NCBI RefSeq assembly: GCF_022539665.2
Contig: NC_081331.1
Coordinates: forward strand, 9,393,534 to 9,457,533
Direction of reading: 5' to 3'
From: Daphnia carinata
Lineage: Eukaryota > Arthropoda > Branchiopoda > Diplostraca > Daphniidae
Length of the DNA: 64,000 nt
The position numbers and the translations under genes are program-made. Of the stretch, positions 36,372 to 47,261 are shown one piece after another. Positions within the stretch are counted from its first letter, which is position 1. Each line of letters opens with the position of its first letter. The notes under the pieces were generated by a model. The model had not been told where the DNA came from and searched no databases. It saw nothing but the letters and a program-made list of their open reading frames with translations.

Positions 36372-38809
36372 ATGCCCCGAGGATTCCTAGTCAAACGGAA
36401 TGACGAGCTGTTCTCCGTCATTATCGGCGAAACTGCCATAGACGCTGCACAGAAAGACCAATACAATGCGCACGATCAAGACGAAGCCGAAGACGCCAAC
36501 GAGGAAGGAGAACAAGATGCCCTCGATTTAACACTGGCTTCTAGTCATAACCCAACGGCGGCTCACCTGGCCTTCGAGATCTCTAGTCAAGCTGCATCGC
36601 AACGTCATCCGCATGCAGCGCATCAGGACGGCCAACATCATCGTCAGTTGGTCGGTGGTGTAACCAGCAAAGAAAAGGAGCAATTACGTCGCCAGGGTCG
36701 GCTGATGAGCGCCAAAGTGTGGCGACCGGCCCTGCCCGACGCTTCGCCGTCGCCACCGCTGCCGCTTTCGGCCAATGCTTCCGGTAGGAGGCCTTCGGAA
36801 GCGACGGATGCGTTGCACGAATTAACGGAGAAGAATTCGGTTGCACCGTCGGTGAAGTTCGTCGACAAAGGTCGCGGCTACTGTGGAGATTCTTCGGCGT
36901 CGGTTCTCAAACATCAGTTGGCGACACCTGATGCGACTGTTTCCTGTTCACCTACTTCCGGAGGTGGCGATAGTCGACCGGAAGAAGCGGATCGGCTGCT
37001 AGAGCAACGACAGCAGTCGCCTGCAGCGGCCAGCAGGTCTTCCGTCCTGTGTCTGGAGGCGGCGCTTCGCTGGTACCAGCAGCGTTCGGTGCTGATGACG
37101 ACGCTCAATGCCGCTGCGGCTGCCGCGGCCGCCGCAGCAGGAGCCACCGCTCCCGGTGAACATCTCGACGCTCATCACCATCCTCTGTACCTACCCCTGG
37201 CCAATTTGCATCATCTTCACCAGCAACATCAGCAACAACAGCAGCAATCCGCTTATCCTTCGCCATTCCATCAGCATCAGGCGTCGTCGGGTGGTCTTCA
37301 ATCAGCGCCATCTAGTGGCGGAATGGCCAACCACAACCAGCATCCACCCCAACCACCACATCACCACCTGGCCGTTGCTCACCCTTCCCATCTGTACCCG
37401 CACTTGGCCTCGCTCCTCGTGCCCAGTATCATCACTCAGTGCCCTTCACCTGTCAGCCCGCTCATGCTCACTCCCAACCCGGAGCCGGAGCAGCTGGAAC
37501 AAGCCGTCGTTCATCAGCAAACGGCGGCGTCAGTAGGTAGGCAGCCGTCATCGCCCGTCATCCATCATCAGCGCCACCCTCAACAAGCGACACAACAACT
37601 GACCGAGAATGGTCTTTTGTTGGATCTCAGTTTTAAATCAACAGCTGGGACAGGGTCGACAACAGACACTCACCTATTATCACCTCTAGTCCGTCTGGCC
37701 AACAACCAACATGGTCGGACGAATATTTTCAACCAGCCACCGTCAGCAAGTCCGTCCACACTAGCGCCCAGCAGCCAATCTAAGCCGTCACGCACTCTTC
37801 CCATGAATCATTCGTCCACTTCGAAAAAACGATCAGCGGCCAGCAGCGGCCTTACCAGTAACGCGAACGGCGAGGACGGACCATCTCCGCACCCGAGCAG
37901 CGCCAAAAAGCCGAAAGGGCCGAACGGGATCGCCAGCAAAAATCCACCAAAGCCGTGCGTCGATTGACTTTCGACGACGAGCTTATCTCACCCGTTTCGG
38001 GCACGATTATCAGAGACGCGGCCGATATGCCGTCAATGGTCGGCGGTGAGGATGGCCTAGTAGTGCGTCCGGGCGATATCGATCCGGCTTTTAACATCGT
38101 AGAAGTGACCGAAGAGGCTCGAGCTGAGCTGGCCAAAATAGATAATCGCATTGGCGACTATCTTTGTCGCTTGTGTCGGGTCGTTTTCGACGACGCTTTC
38201 GGTTTGGCCCAGCACCGCTGCCCGCGTATCGTTCACGTCGAATACCGCTGTCCTGAATGCGATAAAGTATTCAATTGTCCGGCGAATTTGGCCTCGCATA
38301 GGCGTTGGCATAAACCTAGGCCAGCCAATGGCTCCGCTTCGGCCAAGGCCGCCAGCAAAGCTGGAATGGCCTCTGGTGGCAACAACGGGATGAATAATAA
38401 CAACCAGGAAAAACCTTCGCCCTCTTGGCCGGCAGGTGCGACCTCGTCTGCCGCCTCTTCAGCCGGCCATGGTTTCGTGACGACAGTTCGATCCGCTTTC
38501 CACCCGGCCGTCTTTTCCGGATCGTCGCTCTTGATGCCCAACTACAATTTCGGTTCGGGCGGGGTGGTCCAAGATTTTAGTCATTCGAATAAGTCGTCGT
38601 CGACGACGTCCTCACCTTCATCTTCTTCGTCATCATCATCGTCTTTATCGTCTTCGTCGGCCTCAGCTTACGACGGCTTTATGCATCATCACGTGTCCTC
38701 ACCTTCACCCGTTTCTCCCGGCGCGGTTGTTATGACATCTAGCGGTACGGAGGAAAAAACACAAATCCATATCCCTCACATGACCCAGCTGCGAGCTGGG
38801 GCCACGTAA
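36372..38809 (+). CDS. nerfin-1: nerfin-1/INSM1-type SNAG zinc-finger transcription factor (one-base frame break)
   Basis: The ATG at 36372 (GACCATGCC) opens with the SNAG repressor motif MPRGFLVKR. This is followed by an acidic patch, two CtBP-like motifs (ALDLT, LLDLSF), an alanine run, and Gln/His/Ser/Pro-rich disordered regions. The first frame runs 36372-37967. A second frame (about 37949-38809) continues with RRLTFDDE, SPVSGTIIRD and the signature zinc fingers: C-x2-C...AQHRC, then VEYRCPECDKVFNCPANLASHRRWHKPRP. This fused arrangement identifies the INSM1/Nerfin family of nuclear regulators of neuronal differentiation. The frames meet at AAA 37949-37951, where one base appears to be missing; combined length is about 812 residues. 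A frame break between SNAG and zinc fingers would be null, so assembly error is the first suspicion, then a disabled allele. Only two fingers are visible. Apparently intronless, as in vertebrate INSM1. Confidence 0.92.
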
Positions 38810-40069
38810 TTATCTGGTCACGCTTTTTTTTTATTATGCCTAGTCTTTTTTTTTCTTTTTTAATTCTTTTGATTTTCATTTAGTTTGATGTTTTGTCATT
38901 TTTTTTCGTACAAAACTCCACATTTGAATTACCTAAATGATATAGAAGTTTATCGCTTCAATACGTTTCGGATGAGTATTTACTCTAGTCACATTGTCAC
39001 AGTCTCATCTCATGCAGGGCTAGTCATTAGTCATTCCACTTCAAATCTAATCAAGTCGCTCTAGTCGCTTTTGATTGAGACCTATTTTTTTTCCTTAATT
39101 GGTAGTTTTTAGTAGTGAGAACAATGAATTGTATTTTGATCGTGTTTTGTTCTACAACCTCCCTTCGGTGAACGTCGGGACATGGATGTAGACGTCAGGC
39201 CGACCGGTGGCAATTTTCAGTAAGCAAAAATCGGCAATCTAACCTCGATAATCGCTCGTTTCATGAGTTCTATTCAAATCGATTCCAAATCGCAGATGCT
39301 GTTCGTTGATAGTTCCATGCTCTCGTAAAAAGACATTTATTATTATATATTCCATGCTACATATAACAGAGCCTTTATAGACATAATTATTTATTAGAGG
39401 AGAATTTAACAGACAAATGATTTGATCAGTAGATTATATTCGATGTGAAAATGAGGGTCAGTTTTAGTCAAACTAGTTCCACGCAGTCATCGTCGTGAAT
39501 TATATTATTGCTTTTCGATTTGCTTATCGAAAACTCTTATTTGGTACGTCAAGCTTTAAGTATAAAAAAAGGGGGCTGGGTTTTCAGCTCTTGAATATTT
39601 CAGTCTTTCAACCAGTTTTGAGTTCCAGTCATATATTTCTAACTTTAATGTATTGCATTTTATATTCCTTGCGTTACGTTAACTGTTTAACAGAAAACAG
39701 TACGCTGTACCTGTGTTTCCAACCCATGATTTCCTTTTGCCATTCCCTTGTATTTGATTTTGCTTATTTCCCTTTGAATTTCTGCAACGAGTTACACCTC
39801 GAGATATTCACTTTTCGGATTTCCACCAATTTCGGAGGCAACTCCGTCCCGGCGGATTTTGTGAGTGCCATCTAGTCATTAAGTGTAGTGAGTGCGGACA
39901 TTATTCTCAACGTTGGATTACCTAGCTGAGTCAACTGTCTTTTTTTGGTTACATCCATGTTTTTCATTCTGGGATTGCCTGACATTTTTAGTCGTTGTCA
40001 GGACATTTTTTTTTTTGTTTAAACTTTGAAATGACATTTTGAATAGTAAACGGGGCAAGGGGAGGGGTC
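38810..40069 (+). other. Presumed 3' UTR of nerfin-1
   Basis: CTAGTC words recur in the sense direction (38840, 38985, 39020, 39061, 39872) together with TTAGTCA variants (39027, 39464), matching the pattern in the leader. AU-rich stretches are frequent. A 126-codon frame at 39495-39875 has no family resemblance and probably lies within the UTR. Confidence 0.4.
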
Positions 40070-40075
40070 AATAAA
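40070..40075 (+). terminator. Possible polyadenylation signal for nerfin-1
   Basis: AATAAA on the sense strand about 1.26 kb after the stop. The length of the 3' UTR cannot be settled from sequence alone. Confidence 0.3.
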
Positions 40076-41880
40076 AGGGGAAAACAAGGTATAAAGCGCT
40101 TAGAAATTTACGGCCGTTGCCATGCAGGATTGAACTGATGGTTAGCGACATTCGGCAAAGGATCGTCTATTCATCTCTATTTTTCATTCAATTTGCATTC
40201 CCAGTTCGTCAACATGTTGTCCAAAATTGAAAGAATTCGGCTGGTCGCCACGTCTACAAGGATCTCAAGTCTGTCTTAGAATTTGTTTTAGTCATCCTCT
40301 ATGTTGCCATCGCGAGAGTTGCTTTAATGTTTCCCATTCCCTATTGAGTGTCCATTTTCTCTTGATTGCGTCATTTTTTATTTGCATCATTGTCTCGTTT
40401 TTCTTAAGTCAAGCGTATGTATTAATAACTGTATGCACTTTGTAACGTTTATTTTCACTCTACATACTATTCTGAAAAAAAAATGAAACCATTACACAAA
40501 CAGGAAATATATATATTTGTATTCGTATTTTCAAAAAGAAAAAAACAAAAAAACAAAAACAAAAAAAGAACCCCCAACAAAAAGAACAAAGAAAAACAAC
40601 ACCGATGCATGGCTAACTGAAGAAAAGAAAATGAGCTGTAGCCAATCCCGAGACACACCTGAAATATTTTGAGTGTCCTTTGATGCTGCTCCCAAGCAAA
40701 ATCCTTTAGGATTGCATGTGTACAGATTGAACAGGTCACATATGTCCCCATTTTTTCCACGTGCCCATTGTAATCCCATCTTTCGTAACAAATTTAGCTT
40801 TAGCGAGTGTTTTTTTTTATGTACACAAATAGCAGAAAAGATACAGTTACAGTTATACATAATAGAACATAAAATTGTCATCCATTCCACCATACAATTT
40901 TTTTTTTTACTATTATTAAAAATTTTTTTTTTTAGACATTTGTAAGTTACTTAGATTTCTGGTTGTATGATACAAATGTAAACTCTAAATTGAATACAAT
41001 TCTCTAACCAATTTTTACTAGCGAGTTTTTCTTCTTTTTTAATCATTTTTGCATTTTACAATTTTTTAAATGTTTTTTTTTTTGTATCTATTTATTTAAA
41101 TTTTTTAATTCTTTACCTTTTTTTTGGTGTGTGTGTTTGATTGCGAATTGCTGCAAGTTTTCGAAAGGCACATCATACGAATGTTAAATACCAACCACAC
41201 GGTACCCAACGAAGATATTAAATGAAGCTAAATAGATATAGTCGCTTTTATGAGATGGATTGGCGGTATTTGCAACAGATTCAAGCTGGATTGGGGGCAA
41301 TACAAAAGTCTTAAACCGAAAATGAAGGAACCGTTAAAATAGAATAGAAAATACAGTCGATCCAAAGACTTGCAAACCCTCGTCATCCAACAATGTTGAT
41401 AACAATTATAAATTTAGATCTCATGCAAAATGAAAAATGAAAGTTACAGATAGTTGCCGAACAAGTCAGAAACCAGGGAACAACGGGAACTGGGTAGAAA
41501 AAGTCAAAGTAGATTCTTCGAAAAATCACAGCCCGAGCAATGACATCTGACGATCGGGCCGCGAGGCGGCAAGAACAATTTGAAAAAAGATCCCGCATAC
41601 ACAATAATATAAGGCAACACAGAGACGCAATTCACAAGAAAGAGTAAAATAACGAACCATATGCGAAATGAAAACAGGGCCAGCATATAGTAAAGTGAAA
41701 AAAAAACAAAAAAACAAACAAAAAAGAAACATCTTGCACACTGCGCCACTTTCAAACGCTGCACGCACGTCACGCCAAGGCCAAACGAAATCTGTGGCCT
41801 TTGACGTAGTTAAATTTCGTCGTAACGCTTGTATGCATCGTATATACTGTATATGTACATTTATGTTTTTTTTTTGTTTT
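40076..41880. other. Spacer between convergent nerfin-1 and the SLC25 carrier gene
   Basis: AT-rich with long A and T runs (for example 40540-40600 and 41040-41110). No coding exon, RNA gene or element is recognised. Confidence 0.35.
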
Positions 41881-41886
41881 TTTATT
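41881..41886 (-). terminator. Polyadenylation signal for the SLC25A29-like gene
   Basis: Plus-strand TTTATT is AATAAA on the minus strand, about 320 nt beyond the carrier stop codon at 42208. Confidence 0.4.
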
Positions 41887-42207
41887 TAATTTTTTTGTTT
41901 TGTTTTGTTTTGTTTTTGTTTTTCATAAGCCAGTACGTATGCTAAGGGTATGAGGGATTTGCGTAAAAATTGGTGTAAAAAAAAATGAGAAACTTCCACA
42001 TGCAGAATTGTGTTTTAACAAGACAAGGAGAATAAAAGAAGTGGAAAAGTAAAAATAACGAGTTGCGCTGGGACTCGTTTCTCTTTTACTATGCACTTTT
42101 ACTGAAGCTAAACGGCTACGAACTTGTGCTGTTGCTCGCAATCGCTGGCTTGTTAGCAAGCTTGTTCCATTATAGGCAAAACAGCACTGCTCGCTCAGAT
42201 TGTGAAT

Positions 42208-44533
42208 CTAAGCCAATTCATCCACAGTTGGACAACAAACAGCCGAACAGACAGCCACTGCAGCCGCCGCAGCCGACGCGTACGACGAATCACCGGTTAT
42301 GTGGATTGGCTGACGCTTCTTCTCTTCTTCCGCTTCCCGGCAGCGACAGTTGTCCAACGGGCCAGCCCGTTTATCAACCACCGTACTAGCCGCATTGGTC
42401 GATGATGGCCGACAGTTGGCAGCGGCGCTAATGTTGTGCACTTGGCTCAAGTGGACGAGCGAACTCACCGCATCACCGAGCCAATCGTTACAGCCGCAAT
42501 GAACCGCATAGTTGCGGCTCGGAAAAGCCAAACTGACATGGCCCAACGTTAGCATCGGCATTAGTGGCTTCCACTCGGCCAGCCACTCGTTCTGAGGCAT
42601 TCGATTCGTCACGTGATGGTAATCGTGAGCGAAGGACGTCGTATTGACCAGCGATTCCGGCACTTGCAGTGAAGAGGCATCCTGGTAGGTGACGCTGCTA
42701 CTCTCAGGCGACGGCTCGAAACAGCGCAAAATCCACGTCACCACCGAAAAAGTGACGGCGTTGACGGGGAATGAGCGAATCAGCGTCGTCGGCATGCCGC
42801 GAAAGAATCCGTGAAAGCCTTCGTTCTGATAAGTCTTCATGATGCAATCGCCAATGCCCTTGTAAATACGTTGCCCAACTAGACCGTCAACCTATTTTGC
42901 AACGTAATTAAAAAAATAATAATAATAATAAAGATAATTGCCGCGCACGAATCCGAGTTCATACCGACGCAGAATTAAGGCCATAAAAAACAAACAAACA
43001 TGGGGGATATCATAGTGAGTTAGCATTAAGAGTTTTATGAGCCATAGAGTCGTACTATCTCACCTGCAGACGAGACTTGAGAAAATCGATGGGATAAGTG
43101 AAGAGCCAAGAAACAATTCCGGCTGCCCCGCCTGCCATCATCATGTGAAAGGTGCCGAGGGGCTTGCTTGAATCTTTACGGCGAGTCATGGCCTCGTAGC
43201 TGGCAAAGTAGAGACCAAACGCAGGGATCTCTCGGGCGATGGTGATGTTTAATCCGCGGAAAATGCCTCGAATCCCTTCGCCGTGCCATATCTGACGGAC
43301 GCAGTCCAGTGGCCCCCTGATTAATCGATGGGCGTGAGTGCGGTCACGTTTGACCTTTAACACCTTCTTAAGACTCATCCGTAATTTTTTAGCGTTATGT
43401 TTTTACTTGTACAGTTGGACACCGTTGGTGCAGACTTGTTCTTGGATTTGGATGCGGGTCTTGACCAGTTCCATCGGGCTGCAAACGAAGCTCTGAACTA
43501 GTCCGGCCACGGATCCGGCCAAAGCGTGGGAACGCAGCGATTCCGGTTCGCTGAGTCGACGCTGAACGTTGCCGTAAACGCCAAAAATCATGGCGTTGAT
43601 CACGGCGACGCTGGCCATCGGTGATGACATTCCTTTGAACAAGCCCCGCACCTAACCATATGGCACTCAATTAGCATTTTTGCAGGATAAAGTCAGACAA
43701 GAGTTATTTAACAATCAGATTGCTTTTGGCAGCATCCACGCGATAACAAATTCGGCTTTTTATATTGCAATATAGTTTCAGGCACGACTACCACACCAGC
43801 AAATTTTTTAACCGTTGTCAGGGACATGATTTGGAACGTTGCCAAAAACCATTTATTTCATAAAAAAAAAAAAAAAAAAAAAAACCACGCTCTTACCGAT
43901 TCTTGCTGCACGATGGTCTGCAGGCAGTGAAATGTTCCACGATAGGTAGGATGCTTTGCATCTTGCGTCTGCAATCGGACCTGTGCCAATTAGAATCAAA
44001 CACAAGAGACCTCAGGTTAAATCAAAAGTTTTTTCTCGGAAATATTGCAGAAAAGAATGGGAAAAAGTCACTGGTATACCTTGACAGTGTCCAGTGGGTA
44101 CCCAACGGCAACTCCAGCACAACCTGAATAGCATTTTTCAAACAAGAAAGACGGTTACAAAATGATGTCGACTGAAACACCTTTCATTGTATCACGCACA
44201 TCGAACACCAACGAAAAATGTATTAATACAAAATGAAAATTCTCAATGTTTTCTGAGGTATGTCAAAAACACATTTTCAGCAGTTGATTCTGTAATAAGT
44301 TTTTCATTTAGTTTCTTTTTTTTTCCACCGATTCCAGAACAAATTCCTTACGTTACATTGTACAGGTGATAGACTCTCGGTTGTAAAGGCAAAGGCAACT
44401 CAAGCGGCCCATAAAGCGGCAGAACGGCAATCGATTAGAAAAAGGAGGAAATCGATACGGCAACAAATTGTTGGACGGGATGACACAATTAAAACATACC
44501 TCCAACGCAGCCAGCCAAAAAATCGAGCGCCAT
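42208..44533 (-). CDS. SLC25A29: SLC25A29-like mitochondrial carrier, six exons
   Basis: Exons on the minus strand: 44533-44500, 44123-44080, 43980-43897, 43651-43407, 43316-43064 and 42891-42208. All junctions are GT-AG with matching phases; the total is 447 residues. The protein begins MALDFLAGCVGG and shows the three carrier repeats, with signature motifs YPLDTVKV, SPMELVKTR and YPIDFLKSR. Other conserved segments are QRRL...LAGSVAGLVQS, YKGPLDCVRQIWHGEGIRGIFRG, PAFGLYFASYEAMTRR, AGGAAGIVSW and RSFPVNAVTF. This matches mitochondrial basic amino acid/carnitine-type carriers (SLC25A29 and relatives) of the inner membrane. The carrier core ends at about residue 280; the remaining ~165 residues are an unusual Ser/Ala/Cys-rich tail with no carrier similarity. 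The tail frame is open to the stop at 42208, but a missed intron there cannot be excluded. Confidence 0.9.
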
Positions 44534-47261
44534 GACGACAAGCAGAGGTTTGTCAGATTTGTTTTGGCGATTCTAGTCCGTCTTCGACTGCGAGATATTC
44601 GACTCGCACGGTTTATGACCTTGTGCAGTCTAGCCTGGGCCAGTTGAGGCAACGATAACCACCTCCTCTAGGAAAGGCTGAAGCGAAGGCACGGACGACT
44701 TTTACAGGAGGTTCCCTGCTGCAGCTGGGACGGAATGCCGGTCGTCAGTGTTGGGTCGCGATTCTCCATCTCACCATTGTGTTTGACGCACCATATGAGC
44801 GCTAGAACCTGCTCACAATGCGAACACGTTCACGACAAAAATGAAAATGAACAAAAAAAGCAAGACAACGTGTTTTACAACAAATATGTCGAATTCTTTA
44901 TTGCGCCAATAGATACATGGCGTCGTAACTTGATCGACAGGAAATTCTAGGGCCTTGCCAACTATCAGCTGAGTAAGGGGATACGGATCAAATATTCGGT
45001 AAACTTTTTTTTTATTTTTCTTTCTTTTTTTCTTTTCTTTTCTTTTCTACATCACTAATCCTGACGAAACACATGATCCAGTTCGAACCGGTTTTGCTTC
45101 TAGGCTGGTTGCTTAAACCAGAAAAAGTGGCTACTGTTTCGTTGCAGAAAAAAAAGGAATTTCTTTGGCAATGGTTTCGCCAGCATCTGCCGTAAAAAAG
45201 GGAACACGTAACAAAACGAAAAAAAACCCTAAAATAACTAGAACTATCCATGCCATTGTTCTTTCTTTTAACTTCGTTTGTTCTTAATTTTTTTTTTTCA
45301 TGCAACCGCCTTTGATTTCAGCCGGCCCAGAGGTGAACTCATTGCAAATTTGCCAGTAGTGGCAACTTGCCTTTGAAACCAAGTCAGCTGGCAACAGAAC
45401 GTATTACTGCATCCCAAAGCGCTAATGTCATGTCGACTAATTAGCAAATCGAGATAATTTCGAAACAATATTGGTACACTACCTGTGACGAAAGATCGGG
45501 AAAGAGAATCACAAAACGAGGAGTGAAACGATTCTTGATTTGACAACGGGGCCACAAAATGAAAATGGTTGAAACGATCAAGCCACACTGTCACACTGTT
45601 ACTAGGGCAAAACCTTAACACTCTTGAGTTCAAATGGTTGGACCTTAAATGACAACAACGACGCGCGAAACTAGAGAACGAAAGAAATTGAACCAGCAAG
45701 CACGAGTGACGACAAGGCAAGAATGCGTGTTGGTGGCAGTGAGAGCTAGATAGCCTCGGTACGAGCTCAAATCAATGAAAAAACCCAAATAAAAAACCCG
45801 CCAGCAAAAATGAAAGAGAGATTACCTAAACCCCTGTGGCGAAATTTTATATGCGCAATTCATAGCACGTAAAATATGCTTACCCGTCTTCCGACTGTTG
45901 GTCGAGAGGAGGGCGGGTGACGGACCAGTGCGGGCCGAACACTAAACTCTTTCAGCTTTCCCAGTAGCTCCGTCTAACCTGCTATCCCTCTTTCGTCTTT
46001 CTCTCGTCGTGACGTCTTGACTATGGAACCACCATGACTAAACTTTTCTGCAAGGCCTCGCAAACTTACGCTCCCCTTACCGTACCCGTCCAATTGCGTG
46101 CTGTAGGGGAAGCCTAGCGCAACTACCGCCACTTCCGTCACTTGCCTCCAACCTCCCCCATCGATGTCGACATCGTACTAGGCCATGTAGAAAGGACGTG
46201 ATGATAACAATGCTGTTTAAATCCCTATTGTATTTCATCTTTTCCCGACGCTAATCAAGGTTTTCATGTGATATTGACACGCTGCACAGCAGCAGGGATT
46301 GCATTCCAACGATTACTAGATAACAAAGTTGTCTCTAGTACAAACCAGAGGGCCAGAGATGAATCGTAGCGCAAAATTACGTGTGTCATGGTTGGATCCC
46401 TCTAGGCCAAGGACTACAGCTATATCACAGGGATTTCCTGGCTTCTATTTTTCCCTCTTCCTTTTCCTGTATCCGAGATAAACCTGGTGTTTGCATATCA
46501 ATCAGCATCCGAGGCCGTCTATCGAGCTGTTGTCAGACTTCGAATATCTTCGTCTTGCAGGCAAACCATATGGGATATTGTTTCGGGATAATTTATGTTC
46601 GGTAAACTTTTCGAGATATATACTTATGTGTACACGTTTGAAGTCTTATCTTATTTCAGATATCTTCGTGCATTTTCTATCATTTGAGCTGGCGATCGTT
46701 CAAACAACCTTCGTTTTAGGCGTTGAAAAATACGAAGTTTGTAAATAAAAAGCTGTACGCGGTACGTCTACAGATGATTGCACCATTTATATGTTTAAAT
46801 TATGGTTTTCATCCTCGTATAATACTCTGAAATAAACAACAGTACTTGCCGTCCTTTTTCAAGTGTTTCTCTGTAGAATTATTGCTGGGGCATGTTTTGA
46901 ATCAATCCAAAACATCGTCTGCTTGTCGTGATCGCCGACCGTTTGATCAGATCAACAAACAAATCTAGGGAAGCGAGGTAACAAGCATAGTTGAATAGCT
47001 GTTTTTTAATTGTGACAGGAATTAGTTCATTTGTTCGCCTTACACTATATTGGAACCCTGTAAATACTAGTGCTGCAAAAAAAAACCTATTAGCCTCATT
47101 TTTTTGGCCATAGTCCTAGATCTTCGTCTGCGTAGTTTGTAAGGTGCAGTCTTTTTCAAGGCTGTACGGTATAGACAGCCTTGGCTAAACAAAAATAACA
47201 CAGAATTTTTATTCCCTAGGTCTTTAGATGATTTTTTGCTGTGCTGGATGAAAAGCTCAGA
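44534..47261. other. Divergent intergenic region between the SLC25A29-like and SLC3A2-like genes
   Basis: Holds the upstream regions of two genes transcribed away from each other. A 140-codon minus-strand frame (45298-45720) has no recognised domains. No RNA gene, element or further exon is supported. Confidence 0.35.

Noticed and set aside
37955-38809. Second nerfin-1 frame as a separate gene
   Set aside because: Its first residues (RRLTFDDE...) directly continue the family sequence of the upstream frame, there is no ATG at the junction, and the SNAG half would lack its DNA-binding domain.
45071-45088. CCAGTTCGAACCGG resembling a tRNA T-arm
   Set aside because: It is part of a short palindrome; no acceptor stem, D-arm or anticodon arm can be drawn around it.
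45298-45720. 140-codon minus-strand frame upstream of the SLC25 carrier
   Set aside because: No domains, Ser/Phe/Cys-rich composition, and not in a position to extend the carrier, whose conserved start is at 44533.
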